From Opisthocomus hoazin (Eukaryota; Chordata; Aves; Opisthocomiformes; Opisthocomidae), in assembly GCF_030867145.1 (NCBI RefSeq), contig NC_134429.1, forward strand, positions 21,561,115 to 21,625,114: 64,000 bases of DNA, written 5' to 3'. Position 1 is the stretch's first letter. Each line of letters opens with the position of its first letter. Under the pieces are notes generated by a model that did not search any database, was not told the origin of the DNA, and worked only from the letters and a program-made list of their open reading frames with translations. The translations under genes and the position numbers were made by a program. Shown here piece after piece: positions 47,852 to 60,200 of this stretch.

Positions 47852-50150
47852 GCAGAGGCGTGTGCTGGCGCGCTGCGCGGGCGGGTGGGCGGGCGAGCTG
47901 CAGGGCTCCCCGGACTGGTGCTGCTCCCGCCGAGGGCTGCCCGGCAGGCCTGCCCTCACAGGGACGAGGGGTCGCCTCGCTGGGGGCAGCCAGGGCTGGA
48001 AGGGGCTGACAGGTCAGAACTGCTGCTAGATACCGACTAGCTCAAGGGATGGACTTGAGCTCTCTGGGTTCCGTGGGGTTTTGTCTGGTTACAGCTATGA
48101 ATTGGGTGACGTCTGGGGAATGTAGAGTACCTTTGCCACATAACTTTTCTCATCCCATTGGGAAACCACAAACCTTCTCTGTCCTAGGAAACTCCTGCTC
48201 CTGCAAAGAGGGAGGAGGAGGGAATCTGTGTGAAGAGTCTGAAAAGTAAATGGCCACGTGTTTTAATTTTAATGTGATATTATACCTGCCCCTTTGTCCG
48301 TACATATCGATCTTAGATATTCTAAGGCTCCGTAGGAGGGGGCATCAGCACATACTGACCTCCGCGCGATCTGCCTCCTCTCCAGCGGGCCCGGGCAGCA
48401 GAGGAGTCCCCTGACTTGGCAGTGTTCAAGTGAGAGTGGGACTTCTTCCTGCACCGAGGGACCGGCGCGTCTAAGGGAGGAGAGCAGCCCTCTTCCTGGA
48501 CAGGCAGCGCCGGGGATTAGCAACACCGGATTTCTTCCTAGGACGTCTCTTCTTACGGTGATTTTTCGTGACTTTGTTTTGCATGATCAGCTCAAATGTA
48601 TGTATGGGGGGATGCTGTCTGCTCCGTTTCCCGGCCTTTCGTTAAGCTCTAAGGTGCTGTTTTGAGAAGACGATGACTCTCCCTTTTCTCAGCCCAGAAT
48701 TCAAATGGGGACTTCAAAAGGGGCTGTAGTAAACTAGAACCTGCCAGGTCTGCTTTGGGATTTGATCATTTCCATCCAAGTACTACAGCTGAGTTGACTT
48801 TTGGTTTTGCTGTTTGTTTTTTGAGACTGGATTTGTAATCAAAAACCCGGAATCTTTAACCTGTTGGTTGCACATTACACAGATGAAAGCAGATGCAGGC
48901 TATGCCGCTAGCGAGGTGAAGTGCAGCCAAGATCCACCCGGTGCGGGGGAGGACGGGAGAGCGCCGAGGCCCCCCGCGGTCCCTCGACGAGACTCCCTGG
49001 GGCCTCAGCCCGAGGGAAATCCATTCAGAAATGCAACAGGGAGTCACAGCTCGTACGCAAGGTCACCGAGATGACGGCATTGTTCCTCGACGGCCAAACA
49101 AGCGAGCCGTGTGTATCGCAGAAATTTGGCCTAACGTTTCGAGGTGTTTCTCTGAAGTTAACACCTGATGAACAATGGGCGCTCTGTCCGGTGAGACCAT
49201 GAGGCACGGGGAGTCGCTGGCTGGTGCTGCGGCCGACACAAGACTTGCTGTGCTGGTAGGAGTGCGCCCGTGCTAGTCCCGCAGAGACGCTGCGCTAGAC
49301 CACCGCCTGATGCGAGTTCTGGCCTGTCAGGAGGCGCATCCTGGAGATGACCGAGGGCCCTTCCAGGACACAGAGCCAGGCGCGGGGCGGCCAAGGCTGC
49401 AGGCAGACAGCCCAGCCCCGCAGTGCCCTGGGGCTCTGGCGTGGGACGCGGGGCTGCGAGCTGTCTGCCAGCCCACGTCAGGCTGATGGGGCTGCACGGC
49501 GTGCAAATGTTCTTCTGTCGCACTTCTTTATACAAATCCTGTTCCGCCAAGCTGCAGCAACTGACTCTGCGTTCTGAAAAGCAGCTCCAGCTTCTGTAAA
49601 ATCTTCAGACCATGGCCGTGGTATGCTGCCTTCCAGAAGCGCCGTGGAGCCACCGAGGAGTATGCCAAAGACTTGCCCCTGACGGCTGCCTGACTGTTCT
49701 TTGCGGCCACAAAAATAACCAAAGTTCTCAAATGCTGCCGTTTCACTCTGCAAACAGAAAGGCTTTGGAAGATCCCAGTCGCGAGCTGCGTAAGGACTGG
49801 ACCTGCTCTGAAAATTGGTATCTGTGTTTACAGCATGTCTGTAATTCAGCTGGACCTCCGTGGAACATGTTCCTGAAGCTTTTATGGGGGAAATGGCAAA
49901 CTGCCAAGCGAACTGGCTCTTTTTCGCAGAGGTTCGACACTAGTCAATGTGACTGACTCGTCCTGTTACCTTCTCAGATTTATCACAATAGATGGTGTCT
50001 GACAAGTCCAGCACGTTACAGTATCAGCAGAGAGAAAAAAACAAAAGTAACATCTCCATTCTTTTAGTTCATCACTTTCAGCCATGTATAATTATAGTTT
50101 AATTCAGAACTTTATTTTTTCATTAAAACTGTTTTAATCAACAATTTTTT
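47852..50150 (+). other. PHF13: Probable PHF13 3' UTR
   Basis: No coding exon is seen. A variant poly(A) signal ATTAAA lies at 50122-50127, about 2.27 kb after the stop, near the usual PHF13 UTR length, and is followed by T-rich sequence. The assignment rests on this signal and on expectation. Confidence 0.4.
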
Positions 50151-53100
50151 TTCTTAAATGTGAAACCAGTGAACAATGATTCTGTTTTATTCTGAACCAG
50201 GAGTCCGCTGTTATGTTCTACTGGTCTGTAAAGCAGCTGTGCCAGGTGGCAGCAAAACTTGATGCTTCAAGCGCTCTTCCCCACATGACACACCAGGTCA
50301 GGTATGGACAGGGAGTGCTGCCAACCTGCCTGTCGTGTGCTGACAGGTATCCCCACCTCTCCTTGCAGCTGTTGCTCCTTGCCCAGCCTCTGCTGTGAGC
50401 AAGGCAGGCTGGGGTGGAGCCCGGCATGGCGCAGGGCCAGGCGCGGGGCAGGGTGGAGCGACGGGACGCAGGCGATGCCCGGCGTGGCTGAAGGCAGCCA
50501 GGACGTTGCTGCGCTGGGCTCGCCGGTGGACCTGCCGAGAGGTGCGAAGGCTGGCGCGAGCTGGGGGAGAGGGCTCGGGTCAGGGTGCCTGCGGCGCTGG
50601 CAGTGCATGGACCGGGCTCCTTGGGGGGCTGTGAAGGTTTGGTGCGTAGAGGCCGGACGTGGGGCAGGGCAAGTCATGCCGGGTGACCCCCCGCCTGCCC
50701 CATCTGCCCAAGAGCCAGGTCCCTGCTGCCTCGGGAGCACCGCGGGCTGTGCTGGGTCTGCCACGCAAAGACCGGCCTGCTCAGCCAGACCCCAGCCCAA
50801 GCCCTGGGAAGCCTCTGGGAGCTGTGCTGGAGGGGAGCTCCTTCCCTTTCCACCCTGCCCCGCCGCAGGGCGGCCCCGAGGACCCCAGACCAGGGAAGGG
50901 GTGCTGGTGCCTCGGTGCCACCCCTCAGCTCCCCCACATGCCACTGCCCTGACGGCACGGCTGCTCAGCCAGCCGCCCTCAAAGCAGCAGCCTGAACACC
51001 CTGGCAAACTTCACCGATGGCTCGCCTCTTCGGCCATGGCACTGGATCAAAGTAGAAGCTAAGCTCCAGTTGCTTATGGCTCCTATTTTTATTCTATTTG
51101 TAATTTTGTATTACATAGAGTGAAGTCCCAGAGGAGTTGCAGCTGTAAAATGGCAGTTTCTCACAGAGCAGAAATGGTGGTGGTGAAAGCAGCAGTTTCT
51201 CAAGTGAGGCTATTCGTACAGTCCCTTTAAAACTTTGCACTGATAGAACATTTAGGAAGAGAGGAGGATGTGGGCTCTAGTAAGTACCGAGCAGGAGACA
51301 GAGCCGTACCTGGCTCCACGGGAGGAGAGCAGCGGACAGGCAGCGCACTCCACCGCGTGGACACAATTCAGCAACGCCTGACGATTGGGAACCGCAGGGA
51401 AGCGAAAATGGAGCTCGCTGCTTTAACTACTGCACAGAAGAACCTGCAGCAGCCTCATGGATGGGGAAGGGCACTCGCAGTACTTGAAAGGAGGGGAATG
51501 GCAAGAGTCTGAATCCTCGGGCTGATCTCGCAGGAAAAAACAAGCTATATGCATTTATGATGTTCAGCTGGAGAATGGGGCAAGGCCTGTGCCAGTATCA
51601 GTTGTGAGGGATTTCACTTTCATGGGAGTCACAAATTCAAATGTTCAAAGTTCATCTGTCCCTTGCAAAACTTCTTTGCAATTGGACAGATAATTCCGAC
51701 GTGCTGAGGGAAAACAGCGTAGAGGGGGAAGGCAGGAGAACCAAGTCAGTTCTCTGACTAAGAACACAGCTGTGATTAAGAGGAAAGCACCTGCTTGACT
51801 CCAAACAGGAGGAAGTTTAGATGGTTTTTACAGCAGAACTGGTGCCTGGAGCTGTGGCTCCTTGCAGCCTGTCACTGGCTGAGACCCCTGGGACATGGCT
51901 TTCAAAGATGAGTGCACTTACAGGAAGAGAAAGGAAAGACTCTAAGAAGTAAATCCTAAACCTGTATCTCTACCTCAGGAATTTCCAGTTGAAAGCCTCT
52001 GGCTGAAAAGACTGGCATGTGTTCCCAGATCCTCATTAAGGTATTTGAAGCATTTGCTGGGTCAGAGACAGATGTGTGACCTCACATTTCTACAGCATTT
52101 TAAAGTTTGCACCCAGAGATGCTCCCCCATCGTAGTTTTTAACTGCTGGCGTGGGAACAATGTGCTCTGCCTCTCAGAAACGTTGTTTTTCAAGTGTAGC
52201 AATACCATGGGCCAGCCTGAAGTACTGATGCAGTTTTCAGAATCACATCGCCACTTCTCTACACTTTAATGTAGACAATATGCAATAAAACACTTTCATG
52301 ACAGCAGAAACTATCTCAGGAAGTTGTCAGAAATGAGGAGAATTGTTTTATTGTGCACTTTTTTTTGTGAAAACAATCCTCAGTGTCATTGCTCTGCTAG
52401 ATGCAGGGATATGCCAAGATTCTTCTTTGTAATTAGCAGTAAATGTCCTGTCACTGTTTTGCACTTGCTTATGCAAAACTTAATTCTCAGTACTCCTCCT
52501 GGGAGTATTTTGCCACGTCCTGGTCACTACAGACTGGCTCTCACTCTTGACCATACACTTCATGCAGTGACAAGACATGAAAAAGGAATTTCTGGTGGAG
52601 ATTTCTGCTCAGTTCAACTAGTTACAGATACAAGCCATCAACAGAGGTCAATAAACAGGATGTGACAGAGGGTGCACTTACATTTACAAAACTTGCGACC
52701 CTTGCTTTTCAGGAGTTTACTTTCAAGAGTGTCCCACAGTTGCAAAGGGAATGTGGGCTACTTTTCAGCTGAATATAATTTATTGCACATTTTACATTCA
52801 ATTTCAGATCAACAGAACACTGGACGTAGGCGAAATAAAATCCTGCACCAGGAGCTGGTCACAACTGAAGAGGTTTGTTTTGCTTTTAATAAAAAACAAG
52901 TGAACACCCCTTAATTGTATGAACTTTTTTGTTAGGGAGGGCGCATCTCTTTCAGACTGGCTCAAATCAGTCTGCTTTCGGAAATCTAATTCTCCTGTTG
53001 AGAGCTGAGCAAAGAGAACCACCGTTGCACAGAAAAGGGGGCCAGGTGTGTGCCAGGAAATGATTTATGGTAGTAGTTGTCAACAGCAACGATGCACTGC

Positions 53101-54049
53101 CAAGACACAGGGCTTTTTCCCCTCTGTCTCTCACATGTAAGCAACGAAGGCTGTTCTAGGACTCACCAAGAGCAGAACTGTGACTGAGACACAGCCACAA
53201 TTATTCCTTTTCTCTATGAAAAAGCCTTGGTAGTGTTGACATACGCAGTGTGGGGTAGATACTGTAAGGCTGCCGTTTCCATCTGCTGTGTCACTAGAAC
53301 AGGACTGCCTTTTTGCTGGTAAATCATTGGCATGGCTTCTGTGCAAGATTAATCCAACGAATTTATGTTTCAGGGCAGCTGAATTCTGCATTTTCAGCTT
53401 TTTACCCATTTGACATCTCTCCTCCCTTTGGTCTGGTTTACTTGTATAAACTACGTTCCTCTTTTTCCTAGAAATAAATTAGATGGGAAGTGATAGTTGC
53501 AGCATCAGAATCAAGTGAAATGAATTGCTGTCCTTCTCCCCCACTTGCTTTCCTCTGTTCTTGAAAACCTTGATAGTACACGGTTCTAGGTGGCAGAAGA
53601 ATTAGTAAGACTATTATACCGCGTGTCCGTGTCTGGAATGAGCAGCTAGATGGATTCATGCTGAAGAGGTCCATGTTACTACAAAGGGCAAGGAGCTTCA
53701 TTTCAAAGATACTTGTTCTTAACAAGTACATTTCAAATACAGATTTGAAATGGAAAACAATCTCTGTCCTCTTTCCAACAAAAGGATTTACACAGAGGCC
53801 TTCCAGAAGGTGGCCAGAGAACTTAACTTCCTCGCAGGAGCAGAGAAAGGTATGCCACCTACCCCAGGAAGTATGTGGAGCAGTGGGAACAACAGGTCTT
53901 CTTCACTGCTCAGTGCAAGTGTACATGGGACTGCACAAACAGACTGCGGGCAAATCGCAGCAGCGGAGACTTGGCTGCATGACGGGTGATGCTCAGTGCC
54001 CGCTCGCACAACCTCAGCAGAAAGCACTGCGCATTCAGAGTCACGTTGC
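50151..54049. other. Region between PHF13 and DNAJC11 with no recognised gene
   Basis: Neither strand shows a THAP zinc finger or any other recognisable protein. A GC-rich part (about 50400-51000) is followed by AT-rich DNA with several AATAAA words (52283, 52650, 52834, 52889). A non-coding transcript is possible but not supported. Human has THAP3 here. Confidence 0.5.
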
Positions 54050-54268
54050 TTTATTGGTTACTGAGCCACAATTCAGAGAAGTATTGCCTTGGAGCCACCT
54101 GTAGAAGCAGGTTCTCTCACTTTGTCTCCTAACAGAAGTGGCAGGACACCACCTGCTATGGGATAGTAAAAATAAAAATGTCTCTGTTCAAACTTGTAGC
54201 GTCCAGGGGAAGGTTTTGTAGTTTCCGTTGACCCAGGTACCATAACGGGTGTGCACGCTCTCACCACA
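54050..54268 (-). other. DNAJC11: DNAJC11 3' UTR with poly(A) signal
   Basis: TTTATT at 54050-54055 reads AATAAA on the minus strand, about 215 bases past the stop codon of the last small exon. Confidence 0.7.
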
Positions 54269-57200
54269 TTAGCCATCTGCGTCGATTCTGTGAGCTGTTG
54301 GATGAGAACAATGAATGGACACACGCCACTTCTGTCGGACGAGACACATCCTAGTTCGAACCTACCACTGTACCAGGGACAGACAGGAACGTTTCCGGCT
54401 GCTAATTAAACACCATTCACACACACCTCCAACATACTTACAGAAGCTTTGTAAGTTGGATATGCTTCTTAAATTGGGCCAGGGAGCTGGTCTAGAGTAA
54501 ACAAGAGGTCTGTGCCCTTCATCCAACTCCCCCAGACCTACAGGGGTACTAGTTCAACTTGTCACTAGCAGATACTGGTTTCACAAAATTATTCTGGCAG
54601 GGAAAATGTTTTGGCAGATAGATAAATGGGGATGGGGAAGACATTGGTCTCAGGCCTCCAACTTGCCTTCAGGCATTCATTTCAGTCCCCACAGGGCAAT
54701 CCAACGCTGTGAGCTGCCTGGCAGGGACACCAGCAGCTGCAGGAGGCCTCTGCGTCTAGCTCCAGTTAGATATGTAAGGTTAGATGGTACAAACAGCTGC
54801 CGTGGCGCAGCTGAGCTCTTTTAGGTCGTACTCCAGAGGCATACCATGGTCAGTCCATTTCCGTAACCCCAGCTCTGAACCCCACAACCCCCGTTCTGTG
54901 TGCTTTGCCACACAGGGCTGAAGCAATCCTTTACTGGTTCCTGCAGGAAGAAGCAGGGCGGTCCTTGCTACTTACATTGCTTTGGTATCCTAAGGGCCTC
55001 ATTGTCAGCTGACATCACTTGGTGCAGAACTCCTCGGAACTGATAAAGCACTTTCAAACTCTTTTCCTCACCCACGCAGGGGTCGTAGAAACCTGGCAGC
55101 CCAGCCTTGAACCAGAGAAGGGCAGAATGAACATCAGAGGAAGGACTTTCATGGCTCTTCAACTGACCCAAACCATTTATTAGTGCCAGAACAAGATGTT
55201 ATTTAAAAAAACAGGAGTTTTGTTGCCAGAGAGATGAGATGAGAAGCTAAGGAATCACCTCCCCAGTGGCAAGTTCTAAATGCAGAAAAGAGTAATTCGG
55301 TGGGGGAAGTTTCTGGTGTACAGCCCTAGAGTCTGTAACATGCACTGTCCCATGCTGCAAATACGGGGACACTGCTTCTTGGGCACTGGAAATGCCCAGA
55401 GAAACAGAAGTTCTTAGAGGTTCGTAACACTTGGTATGTAAACGGCTTTTGTAAAGCGATCTAGAGTCACTAGCTTCAAGCACACTGGAGAAATCCCCTG
55501 GTAGGACAGCATACGGTTCAATCAAAATTCTGAGTCACGCATTTGAGCTCTTGAGTCTGGGCTTTGACAGAACAGCTACGTACCTTGGATGCCTCTGTAA
55601 GGATGAGTTTAGAGTCTTTCACCAAGCACTGCAGGGGCACAGTCACATCTATTACTTTCACCTTCTCATTCTTCCTGCTGTTGTCATTAACAAACTTCCC
55701 ATACCAGGCGTTCACGACAATCAAACCTGCATTTCACATGAAATCACAGATGTGATGAAAGGCCTCCCACTGACAGCTGGGCAGACACTGATGAAAAGAC
55801 CATCCCGGTATTCTTTCCTGCTTTCAACGATATTTAAATATTCCCTGCCTGGACCCATGCTTCTCAAGACAGAAGAACATTTCTACTTGGGTGTTTGTTA
55901 GCAATCTTCAGCACTAGGACAGAATGACATGACTTCAATGCCACGCGGATGTGACAGTCCAAGTGGATGTCAGTCCACTCTGGAACATTCTCTTGGATAT
56001 TGTTAGCAAACATCAGAATACTGATTTCCACTATGATCCAGGAGCAAACTGTGTAAGTGAGAGACTAGTGAAACCTAAACTTCAGACTGTAACCTTTGCA
56101 CTACTTATACACACACCTCTTCTGTGAAGAGGTGAATCCAGACTATTGTTTTCAGCCTGTTCATCCACCTCACAGTATGTCCCAAGATAACATTCAGTGG
56201 ATCCCTGCCAAGCTCAGGCACCAGAAGCTGAATCATAATGGAACTTCACCACTACACGTGCAATAGCAATTACACTGGGCTTCAATAGGGGTAGAAATGA
56301 AGAAACGACACCTTGCATTTCTCCCCATCAACCACCCAGCCTTTGTATTGTCCCTTCCTCTCTCCGAATTAATGGAACAAGTAAATGGTGTTGTATTCTT
56401 TACCCATTCTGGCTTCCTCCGCTTCAATTATCCTCCGGACGGACTCTTGCATTAACCGAACCTGTCACAACACAAGGGGGGAGCAAAAACCAAGCCGCAT
56501 CAGACACTGTGTCCAAAAGAGCAAAGCACAGAGTGACAACAGCGTTCTTTAACTAAAGGGGATTAGTTACGGGAAAGACTTACCGCAGCTTCAGCTTCCT
56601 GCTTCTTCTGAAGGATGTCGCTAGCTGTACTCTCCCTTTGTTTCTCCAGCTCTCTGGCATAAGGAAGTCAACATCACGTCAGGTCTACACAGGGGATGGG
56701 ATTCAGCCACAACGTGGCAGATGTCTGCTTACCCACCCCAATCACAACTGACCCACAATCTCACACAAATTAGTTCAGTTTTAAGGTTCTTCCCCACCTT
56801 TCAAGGTATTTTTGTAGGCTTCCAGAACTCAGCAGTACTGATGGTGTAGTGAACCACAGTGCCTCAGCTGGATATTCCAACCTTTGCACCAGGCTCCCAG
56901 AAGCACTTGAGTGGGACTTCCAAGCTCTGAATTTAAAAGAGTCTTGCAAGCTCACCTCTCCTTTTGTGCCCTGAGGTAGGGTTTGATGATTAGCCTATGC
57001 ATGGCGAAGTAGATAACTAGAGGTCCCACGGTGGCATAGAATACAGCACTGGGAAGCAGCTGGTCTGTTAGGTGGACAGGGAAGAAGTAGGTCTGGCTAG
57101 CCCTATTCAACCTGGAACAAAAGAGAACAGTGGTAGGTAAGAGAAAATGCAGAGTTTAATGTGCTTGATTAAGTACACTTAGCAGCAGTGTATGCTGCTG

Positions 57201-60200
57201 AACAAACTGCTGAACCAAATAAGAGATGAATGATGAGCTCAAAAAGCTGAAAATCTGATAAACAACGGTAAGACAGACAGCTGACACCACCCATAGCCAG
57301 ACTTTTATGTAGCAGACATCCCTTATGATAGTACCTGACCACCCTAAAGTGTTTTTTTTCATCTTAGAATTTATTTGGTCATTAATTTCACCAAGGAAAG
57401 GGACAAACATCATTATCAAAAGAAAAGAAAATGCTTATAGCGAAGGTCTGCGTTCACAACACTGGCATGTGCCTTCAAGGAAGGCGTGCATTTTCTGACG
57501 CTTATAATCTTATTTATTTTAGAAAACATTAGTCTTCTCAGGATGGAGTTGTTCACATCTTTACAGTTTCCACATCCTATTAGTCTTCTCAGGATGGAGT
57601 TGTTCACATCTTTACAGTTTCTACATCCTGGCATGCCCTCTGCTAACACCAATTAAAAATGCACTACAGTATACGAACCCTTCACGAGTCCTGCCCCTCT
57701 TTGTGAACTGCATCTTATGAACAGTATAATCACCTGTATCACCTAATGGTAATTCACTAATTGAAGTATATACTTGTGCACAGTGTTACAAAACCGGAAT
57801 GCAGTTAAATCAATTTCTACTAATAATATTTTAAGAACTCTTCCATCCACTTACCATAATGCTCCAAACCTTACTTTAAGCTCTATTTTCAGAATATTTT
57901 GATGCACACACACACTAGTCCTGAAAGAGGTGGCTCAGGCTCAGAGTAACCCCGGCAGAAGGCACACATTGCTTCCAATGGACACCACTTGTGTTAGAGG
58001 TGAGGGCAGTTGCAACCTTTCATAGTGATATATCAATATACCTGTACTGCCCTCAAGTTGGGACCTTCCCACCTGAATATTGGAAATAGAATAATGCAGG
58101 TTATGGTTAGCCTCTACAATCCAGAGTTGTAATGTTGAACTGACTTGATTTTCAAAGACACTCCTTGAGGAACACCAACACTGACGGTGGCTCCTAAAAT
58201 GCTGTGCCTGGAAATCTTCCTCTCTGCTCCATACTCCACTATGGTCCCAAAGAAACCCGTCCTAGAACGACAGAACCAAAGACTGGTAAGACAGGGAAGA
58301 CTCTTGAATTTCTCTTCACTCAATTCCCCAACAAGTAAAACATGGAAATACATCTGTGTGTAGCAGCGGTTGGCTACTGCAAGACCCACGGTGTATCTAC
58401 AAGCTGAGATTAGCCTTTTCAGCTTGTGAAGCAGCAAACAGACTACAAGAAAGTCTGGCTTTCTTATTGGTGATGATATAGATATATCACACACAAATGT
58501 TTTAAGTTCCACTTATCCAAAGAGGCCCACAGAGATAAGCCTCCACGACATTCATTTCAGCGGTTACTAGACTTAATTAATGAAAAGCAGATTCCCAAAG
58601 ACAACAGAAGCATTTGATCTGCATGGAACCTGGAGGCTTACGACAGCAGAAGATGCCAGATTCTTCAGGCCATGAGCAATGTGAATTTCCTCTTGCACAC
58701 TTACTTGAGAGAACCTTTCACTCGTGTTTGATCCTCATCCTGAAACTTATGCTGATAACTGACCATCATGAAAGAATGGGGGATTCCCAGCTGCAATACA
58801 AGAGGGACAAATGTATGAAAACATACCCTTGGCCACCACTGAATGTTCCCCCAAATTTCCTTTCTTAACCTTTTAGCACAGAAAACAGAGTAATGCTTGC
58901 CACTTATTCATCACAGCCTGCAATCTCTGCAATCTGTGTTGTGCATCCTGACCCTAACCTGAGCTGATCCACATTAGATATGGCAATGTTGGGTGCAAAG
59001 TTTTGTGCTCTGCCAAACGCAGCTGGTTACCCACGTTACATGTTCATATGAGACAGTACCAACTGCTCCGTTATCCTCTAGTCCCAAGTGAGAATACCGC
59101 TGGGCAGAAAAGCTGAGGCACTTCTCTCCCACAGGGTCATATCACTGTCCCCTGTGTACAGCAGCAGGACTCTCACCTGTAACGCCACGGTGAAATGGCT
59201 GGTTTTTGTATCCCGGACAATACTAGTGTTCATGGCTGACTGGATGCCCCACCGCCACTGCAAGTACCCCATTGTGTTCTTGTCGAGGTTGCGGGCTAGG
59301 ACCGTGGTGAGGCCTGGGCGGATCCCACGGGACGAAAACTGCAGGGCACAGTTTGTAGTGATGAAACTAGGAGAAATAAGGAAAGCCTCATCAATGACAA
59401 AGCACAGGCTCCCAGATGGCCTCAAATTCCTTCTTGCCCAGAAGCCTTGCTGAATATGCAGAGACCATCCTGCAAAGAGCATGATGCCTGAGGATTTCAG
59501 GAAAAACTCAAAACTAATTTAGACTATACTGACTACAGCACTGCCCAGCAGAGCAGGCTCATGCCCTAGTTTATTGGTCTGTGCCACAACACTGCAACCA
59601 ATGCAGCAAGCTACCCTCCAGCCTTTACCCTTCTTGCCCTAGGCAGATAAAGTCCTGGTCTTCTGTAGGGGCAGCACACTTGGCTGCTAGAAGATAGCAG
59701 CCCCGCTATTTAATAACCCTGAAGCATCAGCTCCAAAAACCGGCATTAAAGAACTCCGCAGGGAACAAGAACCATATATCATTTATATATATGATTCTAT
59801 GATTCTGTGATTCTAGATAAGGCATATTTACTAAGTTAGAAAATACAAAAAGAAGGAAGTCTACATTGGCACCTACAATGCTCTGACATCTGCCTTTAAT
59901 CACTACCCTTACCTTGTACTCTCCTTTGCAACTTGAGACCTCTATTCATTTGTAAATAGACACCACACTAGTGGCAAATTACGCATTGTTTCCCTAAAAT
60001 ATGACAAATCGTCTCCTCCTCTGCTGTCAGAAACTCTGTCTCACACACGGAAGCCCCAGAAGAGCTCTCCAATTTTTGTTCTGCTCCCAGAACAAACTTC
60101 TGTTGCTCCGATTGTGAGATCACGCCTCACAAATTCACGACAAGATGAAACACAAATCTAAGGACGTGGAACACAGGCTGTCCTTAAACTGGAAGTATGA

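Noticed and set aside
47992-48020. Possible CR1 fragment (ggctggaaggggctgacagg) in the PHF13 3' UTR
   Set aside because: Only one short word resembles CR1; the following hallmark words are absent.
50400-51000. GC-rich block with open frames on both strands downstream of PHF13
   Set aside because: No domain, splice logic or conserved motif was seen; the frames look like composition artefacts.
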